Assembly: GCF_032854445.1 (NCBI RefSeq)
Contig: NC_088296.1
Coordinates: 10,266,706 to 10,330,705, forward strand
Reading direction: 5' to 3'
DNA from: Liolophura sinensis
Taxonomy: Eukaryota > Mollusca > Polyplacophora > Chitonida > Chitonidae
DNA length: 64,000 bases
A program made the translations under genes and the position numbers. Position 1 is the first letter of the stretch, and every line of letters begins with the position of its first letter. Below are positions 45,600-58,510 of the stretch, one piece after another. The notes beneath the pieces were generated by a model, which was given only the letters and a program-made list of their open reading frames with translations, was not told where the DNA came from and did no database searches.

Positions 45600-46600
45600 T
45601 AGTATTATGTTAATTCGCTGGTACATATGGTACAGACAGAAAGACATTTATTTCAACCAATTTCAGTTTTTTTACGCTTAATTATTTTCATCAGGAGAGT
45701 GTTACCAAATTATCAGACGAGCAATGCTATAGGTGTGGAATTTATCTCTTGCTACTTCTTCTGACTCCTCCCTGTATACTGTTCTAGTTTTAGGATAGAT
45801 GTGAAATCGCCATCTGTGGTTTGCAAGACAAAGTGACAGTAGGCAGTACTTTGAAAATGTTTACGGTAGTAAAAGTCATCGTAATTCGTTAATTTACACA
45901 TTTCTCTTTACTGAGAGATTATAACTCCAGTTGAAAAGGGTAAAAAATTGGCCAAAATGCATACTTTACCGGTGATACACCCTGCTAGCCTGGCTGAGGG
46001 AAGATTATTTTTACCTGATTTATGATGATCAAGACTGTATTGAAGATTTAGACTTGTAACAGAAAAGCAGACGACCAGCTGCTCCCACGTCACATAGGTT
46101 CGTCATCTAGTGTCACACCTAATAAAGGTAGATAAGTCCGGTCACGTTTCGTTTTCTACTTCGTACTACTGGAACGATGTTTGGAAGCTTGACATGATCA
46201 CCCATGTCGGAGTAAATAGCCTGTGCACAAAACATCTAACGTAGCCTTCTGGACAAAAGCATCCAAAAATATTCGATGTATTCACTCAAAGGTGGTTGTT
46301 TCTGATGTCTGTGGTAATTTTGTAACATATACGGTGCTGTTATCGCCATGCGATACATAATGACTTAGGTGGATGAGGCCCTTTTGGATCGCTCCAGTGT
46401 TTTGCCACACGCACCTGTTGTCGTTGTCCTTGTTATATGTACTATTCTTAACCCCTTTCACTAAAGAGTTCTTTCGCTTAACGGCGAGAATGAAATTATC
46501 ACACGTAAGTGGCTTTCGCACGGAGACTTACGTGCTCGTAAATGCATACAGCCTCTTGTGACTTACACCCTGTTCGTGAAACGATTCCCTAGGCTCTTCA
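45600..46600. other. Interval upstream of the Myb/SANT-like gene
   Basis: I see nothing definite here: no repeat family member, no receptor exon, and only short open frames. It ends at the copy B duplication breakpoint near 46600. Confidence 0.5.
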
Positions 46601-46764
46601 AGCCTCTGTAGGACGTTTGATGTAACTTTATATGGCAGCCCACAGAAAATAATATGGTTTGCTATGCACGACGAATTCACTGAGTGTAGTGGTTATATGT
46701 ACTTTGACTACATGATCATGAGTGTATAGCTTCTTGCAGTAATACAAATCTATGCGTCGAAACA

Positions 46765-47115
46765 GACATTCATATACCAGCCATCAACCAATAAGGACGT
46801 TAAAAATTAATCGCATAGCCAATTCCCAAAACAACGTTTGACACAGACGACTACAGAAGTAACAAAGCATGTAAAGTACAAAAATAGGCCGGAGCCATGC
46901 AAAAAGAAGCGGTCAACCATATTCAGTGATGTAGGAAAGACGCACAGTATGTTCTAGGCGAATGAGTGAAATCAGTACTCGGATCGTATACCATGCTAGA
47001 ATATTAGTTGTCGATAACAAAATATGTATCTCGGCAGCAGTTTGATTGCAACTGTTCATACATCCCAAGTGGCGATCTACTTCATCGCGATGAATATACA
47101 GCCCCGGGATGAGAC
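46765..47115 (-). repeat. Dispersed repeat R1 copy
   Basis: It is the counterpart of 460-830 in copy B: CAGCCATCAACCAATAAGGA, AGAAGCGGTCAACCATATTC and ATACAGCCCCGGG. Confidence 0.6.
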
Positions 47116-48490
47116 GTATTAGATACAAAATGATGGGTACAATACATAAACTAGCTTTGAGTCAAAAATTTGTCAGGCATTTGTCCAAAGCGACGGTTTA
47201 TTGATTTCGACTTCTTTCGCCCAGGAATCTCATTGCTGATGTACGACCCTTAGATAAAAAGACCTTAGTACGGCTTTGTACTAACGATGTGCACGATGTG
47301 AACATTCCTTACGTCTTTTTGTCATCTGAAAAGAGTTGACTTCTGTATTCCTGAATACACCAAGATTCTGCTGATGAACTGAGCATTTCTGAGACCTTAT
47401 AAATACTCAAGAAAGCTAAAGACAATATGATGTCTCAAAGTTTTATACAAAGCCACACGCCATTAGATATATATCCATACAGGTATAGTCGGAAGCGGAT
47501 TGAGGGACAGGCTTTCTACTGTCGGGCTAATGCAAAGATATAATTCAGGGTGTCACACAGTCGTAGCGGTTTCTATTTTGTTACCTGATATATCCCTAAA
47601 AGTGAAACATGACCAGGTACGAACCAAGGTTCAGTGTTATCGGTTTACACAAGCAACGACGAAGGTGTTTAAATCAGTCTGTTTTACCCCTCAGATATAA
47701 AGAAAATATTGCAATGCTATTTTTCATGCTGCCGTTCTCTTTCACCAGACTCATCTCCTTTAGAATTCAGAAGGAAATCTGGATACTTCACCTTTATATA
47801 AATCAGAAGCAAATCTATCATGTAAGCAAGTTCAAATCTTTTATTTGCGGAAATAAACAGCTTGACATGATATTATCCGGGGAGGTAAACGTACCAGCGT
47901 GACACAATCGTTGTTGTTTGAAGTCATCTCTACTTATTCGAGCTTAGTGTAAGGTGACTGAATGACGAGGCTTTTCAACAATGGGTCAGACACGATTACA
48001 ACACCAGATAATTCAATTTAAACGATGTACTATATTTCACCCAAAATTTAGCATTTTTCATCTGACTCAGTTTGCTTGAATCTGACTGGTTCTCTCATCT
48101 TTTAGAACCATTTAAGTGATTGTTGTCAAATTTGCTTTATTTCTTACCAGAACAACTTATCATAATTCAAGTTATACCATTTCCAGTATTATTTAAGGCC
48201 TTATGTGTTTCCGAAAATAAAAATTTTTACATACCAAACTTTTATTATAACTTGGGCTATGGCATTTCAGGTATTATTTTAAGGCCTATATAATTTTCTG
48301 AAAGTGAATTTTTACCAAGCTTTTGGTGAAATACAGAATTAAAATAACTGAAATACATTTACAATGTCCACGGATATATACACTGTATATAGACAATACA
48401 AAAATACACACAGAAACAAAACAATAACTTTGTTACATGACAATGTATATAGACAATACAAGACTACATATAGACATAAATCAAAAACTG

Positions 48491-48492
<2 letters not shown>

Positions 48493-48552
<60 letters not shown>
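48493..48552. repeat. (TA)n microsatellite in copy B
   Basis: About 28 TA units. The copy A counterpart near 2556 is only ATGTATATATGC. Confidence 0.95.
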
Positions 48553-49619
48553 GGTCTTACCACAATACGATATATACACGTCCTGATGTGATCTAGACTG
48601 CCAGGTGTATCCAGTGATCTTGAATAGTGTAATATTAATCAGTTATTACTTGACTGACCGAAAGTTCCGTTACTTTTTACATAGACTTTTGAATAACCGG
48701 CTTCTGATAACCCGATTCCACCAACTATTATAAAAGTAGAATAAAATTTAAAAAATGTACACCCAAGCATGGCCAGTGCGAACAACATCAAAGGACGCCC
48801 ATCCCATCCCATATAGATCATTCGTCGACGTGACTGAGAGGCCAGTTGGCTACACAACGCTTACACGACATAATCAACATACATTACGACATGTATAAAC
48901 ATACATTCAAGTTTCAAAGAAGCAAACTATATCTACGAATGCACATTAATTCATATTAAGTACGGTACGCAGATTTTATATTCCAAGTAATCAAACACTA
49001 TATTAAGGAAAAAATGTTGTTATAGACATATTCGTAAAGAGATGACAAAAATCAATATAACAAAAAGATTACTAAAATTTCAAATACATACATGTAAGGT
49101 GATATTAGCAATAACAGGTCAACTAAACTTTTTAACATTTTACTTTGTACAAATTTTGTATCATTTTGATGTCATAACCTGAACACAGTCAGTAAAATTT
49201 GTCTTGTTTGGTCGTGACATAAAATCTAACATAAACATAGTACATATAAACCAGAGTACACAACTAGATTATGGAAGAGCATACATAAAGCCCGAGCATT
49301 ACATTAAGGTGAACCAGAAAATACAAGTAAATAATAATACCTGATTATACACCTAAATTGTGCGTCTAGAATACACAACTGTTGAACAAAAATGAAGTAT
49401 AAAACTAGACAACAAAGCTAGAGTACACATCAAGGGTACACAACTATAGTATACTAATGCTGTACAGCATACTGTCAAAGTACATAACTAGATTTCACAG
49501 ATAGAGAGCACTACTAGAGCACACATCTAAACACTTAACTAGGCCACTCAACTAGGCCTCTGAGCTAGTTTAGCTTTAAAAGAGGAAAGGGTGCAGAGCT
49601 TTCTTGATGTCTCTGACTT

Positions 49620-49733
49620 GTTTATGATATATTTATTTATTGGTGTTTTAGAAAACCGGGCTAAGGAAAACCCAAGAGCATCCGCAAGTTACAAGTAGAT
49701 CTTCCAACGTACGGCCGGAGAGGAAGAGCTACC
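49620..49733 (-). mobile_element. SINE fragment, copy B
   Basis: It is the counterpart of 4022-4136, differing by a few bases, and marks an insertion older than the duplication. Confidence 0.75.
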
Positions 49734-49985
49734 CCAACAAAGACAGTAAAATATATTTACTGATTTCTTACAAAAAAAAAACGCTATGACGAAAAACATA
49801 TTTCCTATTACAGCACAGTTCCATAAAAATATAGCTACATACTGGCTTAGTACGTTCCTAGTCCAAAATGCCAAACCCCACTAATAATTTGGAGAAACAT
49901 ACAAAATATGCCATCATAATCAAGTATAAGTACGTTTGTGTTATATGCACATATTCGTAGCGAATGACACGAATACTAAGGTAGC

Positions 49986-50294
49986 GTTGTACTTTGTGAA
50001 ATTTCAACATCGAACCTAGTAAAATTTCCACATAAAATTTTGTGACATTTCCACATCGTACTTTGTGACATTTCCACATTGTACTTTGTGACATTTCCAC
50101 ATTGTACCTTGTGACATTTTCACCTTGTACTTTGTGACATTTCCACCTTGTGCTTTGTGACATTTCCACCTTGTACTTTGTGACATTTCCACATTGTACC
50201 TTGTGACATTTCCACCTTGTACTTTGTGACATTTCCACCTTGTGCTTTGTGACATTTCCACCTTTTACTTTGTGACATTTCCACCTTGTACCCT
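49986..50294. repeat. 23-bp minisatellite, copy B
   Basis: Same unit as 4393-4602 but about 13 copies, ending roughly 105 bp downstream of the gene B stop codon. The copy-number difference arose after the duplication. Confidence 0.9.
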
Positions 50295-50399
50295 TTTCCA
50301 CGTCGTGTGTTGTCTTCTAAAACTTTTTAATGGGTCCTTCACAGGACTGTCCGAATGACAGCAAGTGACTTTAAACTATACGCTTGTGAACTGTTCGTT

Positions 50400-51084
50400 T
50401 TAAACTTTCTGTACCTTAAGTTCATCATACTCATAACCATCTTGTTGGCCATTGCTTGTCAGCTGTGCGCGATTGTCCCCAATTTGTCTGACAGCGCTGT
50501 ATGTTGTGTCATATTGGACGTCATCGTTTCTATGTGGATTTCCGTATCCGGCCTGCCCGGGCTCAATATTTTTTAGGCTTTCATCGTTTGGTTTTAAACC
50601 ATACAGTGTGTTATAATTGTCCGCGGTGTTGGTGGTTGCAATGGAAGATTTTACGTGAGGTTTGGACAAAACATTATACGTGGATTCGCTCGGGGAAGTT
50701 TCTGAGGCCTGACTTTTCTCCGTAGCCATCTGTTTGGCTTTGTTGTCTGCAATCTTGTGATCTGAATACAGATCCTTATGTTCATTCTCACTAGGCTTCT
50801 GATCGTCGAAATTTCCTGCTAAGCTATACAAAGTCTGTGCATCGTGATTCAGTTCTGCCTGTGGCGGTAGGTCAACTTCCTCGTAGCGGACGTCAGTGCC
50901 GGATGGCAACTGTGTACTGGAACCCAACACATCCGGTAGTACTGGGTATGTTGGATTAGTAACTCCGCTTCGTTGTTGTCCAGATTGAGTAGTGATATAT
51001 TCGTGTGTTATGACGTCAGAACGTTTCCCCTGCATTTCTAATCCTATACATTCTCTAATACCACCGCTCGAACGATTTCTTGCC
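50400..51084 (-). CDS. Gene B exon: cytoplasmic tail with Tyr-x-x-Leu/Val motifs
   Basis: 685 bp terminal exon with acceptor TTCCAG, opening RARNRSSGG just inside the membrane, so it has basic stop-transfer residues. Tyrosine motifs in order are [28 protein letters not shown] (fits the ITIM consensus S/I/V/LxYxxL/V/I), [16 protein letters not shown] and EYDEL. The tail is hydrophilic and probably disordered. SH2-phosphatase, SH2-kinase or PTB recruitment is inferred from the motifs. The stop is at 50400-50402 and a 23-bp minisatellite follows in the probable 3' UTR. Confidence 0.8.
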
Positions 51085-52737
51085 CTGGAATTCAAAAATT
51101 AAACACATTTGCTTTTGTAATTATTTAATTTATGAAGGAATATTTACAAATAGAAACGCTGGCATGAAGTGACTGATATAATGTTAAAACAAAAAACTGT
51201 TCTAATCAAAATATATGTACACACTTCTCTCGCTCTTCGACTGACTGACTGACCAAATGTAAAGACAAAACAATCAAAATATTACAAATGAATGTGTAAT
51301 GGAGATATCACGGTTCCAAGTAAGCAAACACCCGCAGAAAGCACCGCCATGTTGTTAAGACTAGTTAATTGTCAATTGTAACCAATCAGGTAGAAGTATT
51401 TATGTAGCCCCGCCCAGAGTACAATGTCCAGAGTAATGTCACGTTGTACTTTTACCATTTTGCTATATAAAACGTTGGTTACGAGTAATTCAACATCGTG
51501 TTTCCGGTCACACTAGTATGATAGTGTGTATTTCCAGATTTAAAACATGTCAGAAAAAAAAAACTGTAGCCCCATCTTCCAAAATAACTAAGGTTAGAAT
51601 ATTTCTCGACATTTCTTTTAAGTGCCACAACTTAATGATGATGTTTTGAGATTAATCACATCTGGGGGGAATTCCACAAAGTCAAAATATTAAACCTCGT
51701 TACAATGCTTAGCTTTTAGTACTGGAAGTTAAAATTTTGGAATCATTGCTGTACGATTATATTTATGAGGCAACTAAAATGTTTATCTATAAGGCTCAAA
51801 AATAAACTATAAAATCGTATCTCAAGGCCGGATTTCATTAATGTCTGCCGTTGGGCACAATCCCACTGGTTACCTGAAAACAACAACAACGGCTAGTACG
51901 ACCACGGCCAGAAGAACCACTCCGCCTATACATACTGCCAGACCGATCGTCAACGCTGAGGAATCCGCGGCTGTAGATGCAGCTGCGGCAGTAGCGACTG
52001 AAACGTAGTCAACAACGACAACAACTCATTGATGATTGTTTACCACAGTAGCGTTAATCCACGTCCTATTATTACGTTTTATATTTTATTGGGAAACTTT
52101 TGACTACTTTAATAGCCCATAAAACGGGGAATGTTCAGATTTATGGATGGAAGAAATCAGACACAGGACGAACAGAAATCCCGACTGCTGGTCATGAGAA
52201 AGTTTTATTCGAATAAATGGGTAGAGAATTCTCCAATTAAACCAAAAGCAAAGTGAACAGAAAATCTTGAATTCACTGTTCTACTTGATGCATGGACATA
52301 TTCAGTAGTTGAAATCAGGGCAACATGCAACTGTTCGTTTCCTTGGGGTTAAACTCCAAACTGGGGCAAAAACTTCCTGGTGCCCTGATTTGCAGTCGAA
52401 AACCACATTTGTTTGTTGTTCAGCATTTACTTACTTTTACTGCACCCCAACTCTTCGCCCTCTTTCGGCTTGAATCCCTCCTCACATGCGCACGTGTAGT
52501 TGCCCTCGGTATTTACACAAACAGAATTGTTGCCGCATGTGTTTGGATTTTCGGTACACTCATCAATATCTATATGGCACGTGTGAAATATCGGAATATG
52601 TATATGTGTGTGGATAAATGATGGAATTAAAAAAACTTTCTTCCGTAAAATACAAACTGTGCAATAACTTTTTCAGGTTTCTTGCAAGCATAGCCATGAA
52701 AGTATAAAATATACATGACAAGCAACAGAAGTTGTAA

Positions 52738-52806
<69 letters not shown>

Positions 52807-55800
52807 CAATTGTAGTAATGGGATATTGTGTTTTGTTCAATCGCTAAGGTCGCCGAACTATTTAGAGGCGGCGCTGTTACCTTGTGGTTTCTGAGGTAAA
52901 CTGACAGGAGGACGCATTTCATCGCTTACGTGTGACCATTTACCAGCTATCACATTGCCGTTGCTGCTCTTGTTTTTCTCTCAGTACTGGACGTCTATAT
53001 TACACTCCTTGTTTATGTACATGTAATCGACTCAATATAGTCACCGGAATAATTACTCTGTAACTGAGATGAGAGCAAGCCTTCGGCATGATGCGTTAGT
53101 GAAGCAACGTCATAATCATGGTGACACACTGGATCAATGAATGGCTGATTAGGGTCTAACACCACATTGTACTGTGGGTGTGGACATATCTACGGACAAC
53201 CGCCTTAATCTGACTTTTCTTCCGCTGGTACTTTAAACTTGCTTACCCAGATTGCATCCCACCTCTTGACCCTCTGTCTGTCTGTACCCCACAGCACACG
53301 CGCACGTGTAGTTGCCCACCGTGTTTGCACAAACAGAGTTGTTACCACATATGGTTTGATTGTCGGCGCACTCGTCAACATCTGTATAGCACACGTAAAA
53401 CATAAGCTTACATAACAATCTATACTTTTACATGTAACCTGTGCCTGTAAGGTGTTCATTTTCCGTTTGTTGCAAGCATACCTATCAACTGTGAAATCTG
53501 CACCTCTGTCTCTCAACAAAATCAGTAAACAGAAAAGAATATGTAAATTTCAGAGTAATTATAATTGATTTCATCATCTGTATATAATATTTACGAGAGC
53601 TAAGGCTGCGGAGCTATTTAGAGACAGTGGTGACACCATGTGGCTTCATTGTTAATGTTACCCTGTCAATAGAGTCACCACAATCATCACTCCGTAACTG
53701 AGTTGGGGCCAAGTTTTTAGCATGATAATTTACTGAGGCAGCGCTATAAACACGGCGACACGTTGGATCATTAAATGGATAACAGATTAGCGTCTAACAC
53801 CACATTGTACTGTGAATATCGAAAGATCTACGGACAACCGCCTATATCTGCCTTTTCGTCCGTTGATACCTGATACTTGCTTACCCAGACTGCATCCCAC
53901 CTCTTCATCCTTTCTTTGCCTGTATCCCTCCGCACACGCGCATGTGTAGTTGCCCATCGTGTTTGTACAAACGGAGTTATTACCACATATGGTTGCATTT
54001 TCGGTACACTCATCAATATCTGTATAGCACACGTAAAACATAAGCTTACAAAACAACTACACTTTTACATGTAACCTGTATCTTATATGGTGTTCATTTT
54101 TCGTTTGTTGCAAGCATACCTATCAACTATGAAATCTGCACCTTTATCTCTCCAAAAAATCAGTAAACAGAAAAGAATATGTAGATTTTAAAATAATCAT
54201 AAATTAGTTTATCTGACACATTAGGTGATTAAATGGATGACGGGTTAGGGACAAAAGCCATCATTGTATCATGGGTGTGGACAGATCTACGGAATAAGCG
54301 CCTTTATCTACCCTTTGTACTGCATCTGATTACATTTGCTTACCCAGGTTGCACCCCACCTCTTTACCCTCTCTCTGCCTGTATCCCTCTGCACACGCGC
54401 ACCTGTGGTTGCCTTCCGTGTTTACACAAACGGCGTTGTTGCCACATAGCTCTGGCTTTTTTTCACATTCGTCGATATCTGGTTAGGACGTTTCAAGCAT
54501 AAGCGAGATATGATTAACTACAAGAACTTGGCACATCTATGACATGCAGCCAATATACTCTTCACATGGGGTCAACAAAGCACTGGTTTCAAAACTACCT
54601 TTCTAATCGAAGCCAATATGTCCTTTATAATTACTGCTTTTCTGTAACATCCCAACGGATGGATTGTAGGCCTATTCTAGATCTTATACTCTTTCTACAT
54701 TATATCAAAGATTTGTTTGATTCACGTTTCACGCCGTTATTTCAATGTTAAAAATTTCTTCTTCTGCCCGATTGGACTTTGTACTCTTTGTAGATGATAT
54801 CAGCTTATTCGCCAGGAAGTATTAACGAAACCATAAATACTATGACACATGAAGTTAAAAAAAAGTTCAAGATTGGTTATATGCAAATAAGCTCTCATTT
54901 AATGTTGGGAAAACAAAAGTAATTATTGTAAAACCGTCTCGAAAGGGTTTCTATCCGGTATTTTCAACATGATTATGGGGAAACCATTTTAAAGTAAAGA
55001 ATGTCGTCATCTCCCTTGGTACTTTTTTGAACGGTAAACTTCACTGGTGTCATACAAATCACATATGTAGCAGAGTATCTAGCCATATCGGACATTCACC
55101 ATATTAAACAGTGATAATAAAAAGCACTCTTGATACTCTATTATTCCATGACATTCTATCCTATGATATTTTAAGGCTTCGATGGTAAGAAACCAATGAC
55201 CTCGTGGCGGTGTGGATTCACAAATGGATGTTATGAACATTTTAGCCATATAGATCACTTCCAGAGACAGTAATTTAGGCTGTGTTACTTTGTGGAGTGG
55301 GGGTTGTTCTAATCGCGCGTTGGTGCAGCTATTGTACAACAAATTACGCTCCACGCCTATTTTCCACCATGTCACTTGCTTTTGAATAATTATGACGTAA
55401 TCCGAAGCAACGAGTGTTAAAACTAAGCTTATGGAGTATAACATCATTAATCAAAAGTAACTGAATTTTTCTTGTAATAAAATGGATTAAAATATGGGCG
55501 ATTACTCTATCCAGAAGTTTAAAACATACTGATCTCTTATTCATGGAACTACAATTTTTTAAGAATTTCAGGTTAAATCAAGTTGCTAGTGTCGTCCATG
55601 CCCATAAATCAATTCATCATCCGGAACAATTACATGTCAATTTTAGAAATATTTTTACACGGCAAATTGATATATACAATCACCCGACTAGAACTGCAAT
55701 CTTCATAACCAATTTTTGGGGCCTCCGTGACTCAGTCGGTTAGCGCGCTAGCGCAGCGTAATGACCCATAAGCCTCTCACCAATGCGGTCGCTGTGAGTT

Positions 55801-58432
55801 CAAGTCCAGCTCATGCTGGCTTCCTCTCCAGCCGTAAGTGGGAAGGTCTGTCAGCAACCTGCGGATGGTCATGGGTTTCCCTCGGGCTCTGCCCGGTTTC
55901 CGCCCACCATAATGCTGGCCGCCTTCGTATAAGTGAAATATTCTTGAGTAAGGCGTAAAACACCAATCAAATAAATAAATAAACCATAACCAATTTATTG
56001 CATGGCCTTTTTACAAATATCTAACAAACATCCAGAAATAAAACCGCGGCAGCTAAAAGTGTAAACCTGATTCGAGCCTGTGGCCTTAGTGGGAGAGCCA
56101 GCTGGGTACCCTGAGAATCAAACCTTATGACTGATGTAAAGTATTACTCACCTAGACACTGTCCTTTAGCAGACCTTTGTGCTCCAGCTGAGCAAAGACA
56201 CACATGTCTTACACCGACCTTTTCACACGTGGTGTTGACAGGACACACGCCCCATCCAGTCCCACATCTTTCTGTTTACAACAAAAAGTGTTCAGTATAT
56301 TTTCCCGCGAACAGGACCCAGTTACACAAAATTGTGTTGACCGCCCCAGAAAAGCATGATGATTTCACAAGTATTTCTGTTGTACAGTCTACTAAATTCC
56401 GCGACAACTCTCGTGCATTATGATTGCATCTATACGCCCATAACGATACGTCTTTCGTTCTTTTTTAAAGAATGTAAAGACATTTCCAGTATCGTTGTTG
56501 TGTATCTTATACTTTGTAATCTGGGCGAGAGCTAGCCATTATGTAAAGTAGTTACACAGACGTAAACTAGGATTTACCGTTAATTCACGCAGAAAAACAT
56601 TAACGGTGGCAGGTTTTCATAGGCACAATCGGGTGTGGGTGTGTACAAGAGGGTACAAAAACGTACACATTTGCTTTTCTAGGAGAAGCAGCATTACTAT
56701 ATTATAGATACACTGTTAAATGTGTGTATGACCTTCACTCACGTAGACAAAACTGAAGCGATCTATCTGGAAAAGATATCGGGATATCTGAGCCTTCGGT
56801 ACAACCACAGACACCTTGTACACATGTCGCCCTGTATCCACAACGCCATCTACATCCGTCAGCTGTAAAATCTGTGAGAATTGACAGAAACATGAGATCA
56901 AATTTAACCAAAAGAGAAGTAAATACAAACCAAACAAAATAAAATTTATTCCGTAGGGTTAAAACACATTTCATAGATGTTATAAGTTAAGTGCGGTAAT
57001 TATTGGATAACAGTTTTACTGGGAACTTACACGATTAATATAAGTTATACTAGCGTGTAAAGTGCGTTATACGAGCTGATGTTTTGTCGACATGATCAAT
57101 ATTTTGACGAGCCCTCATTCAACAGATGGCTGCCCTTTTTACAGCAGTTTTGTTGCTGTGCCCATAACGTAGATGAACAGCTAGTTATTTACGAGTCTGC
57201 AATTTAATGGTCTTTGAAAATGTGACGAAAGTTTTTCCACATGTTGTTGTCAACTGCTTTATAAAAAAGAAGGCATGAGAATTTAATGGTTTTGTGCCCA
57301 AATTTATTACTTGTTCATAAATAACTGCCCATGTATATATTGTCAACTTGAGTGTAAAAAAATAATGAAAAGTGTACATTAAACTGAGTAATGTAGCACT
57401 TAAAATCACTATATAACGAGACCGGTTTTATGCATTTTTTCCGCCAACACTCGATAGTCTCCTCAGAATTACATTATAAAAGTTCAGCCTTAAGAGCTAC
57501 CAGACATTCGCCATTTAGTTGAGTGTTAAAAAAAGCTAAAAGAGTGACAACAAACATGTCAAATTTCTTCAGGGAATGGTTTGCTCTTCTACATATGATT
57601 GTAAAAATACGTCATTCAATATCCGTTCAGTTATTTTTTTCAAGTATCTAGAAGATTTGACCCTCAGGGAGGCGGGGATTTACAGCACAAGAAGAAAGGA
57701 TACAACAAAAACAACCGTATGTGTTCTCGCCAGCTGTTTTTCTACAACGACATCTGCACACAGGTTATAATTTTTATAATTAGGACCAGTAACTAGACCT
57801 TTAATGAGGCGTATATTCTCCACAAACGTCTTGCCCAAGCTATCGGCCATGACATCCATTCATGACTCCGAAGGTATACACAAAAAATGTTTAGCGCGTG
57901 AGGCTGTATTTGTAGGAAGGTGTGTATAGTATTATGACCGTTTGTTGATGATTTAAGGGGAATAACTCCCACCGCACAAGTGAGGAGGTAGTGTGCAGGA
58001 TGTACGTCAGTGTGCCGCCGTCAAGCAGTTGTTACTGTACAACCTGTCTCGTGTCTCATTTCGGGTGAGTTAAACCTGCTATACACGCAAATGATGTAAG
58101 ACAATGAGTGTATAAATGTTCTTGTAACCTAGCTGTTCTGAGTCTTCCATACTCGCCTACTTCGCATTTTGCCTACCTGTTTTCAGATAGGCGAATAGCG
58201 GTCAGAATCAGTTAGAATTAAGCTACATGCGTCAAGCCCATTACGACCCCGGGGTCATTCACATGAGAAGCAATTTCATACATATTGGTCCAGCTAGAAC
58301 ACTCCAGTCTAAAGGAAAAAGTTCAACACATGTGATTTTGGCATCGAATATTTTATTTGATGCGCAGTAAATAAGTGCACACTGTATATAAACGAAATAT
58401 ATCAGTTATGTAGGGAAATGCTTTTAGCGAGC

Positions 58433-58510
<78 letters not shown>

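Larger units (their letters stand above)
46600..49985. other. Duplicated intergenic stretch without genes, copy B
   Basis: It matches 300-4390: R1 copy, (TA)n at 48493, the ACTAG-rich stretch at 49240-49550 and the SINE fragment at 49620. The signal-peptide exon that adjoins this stretch in copy A (gene 0) has no match left of 46600, which places the duplication breakpoint. Confidence 0.6.

Noticed and set aside
49858-50301. 147-residue minus-strand frame with WKCHKVQGGNV repeats
   Set aside because: It is read from the 23-bp minisatellite downstream of gene B; the copy A version is split and rearranged.
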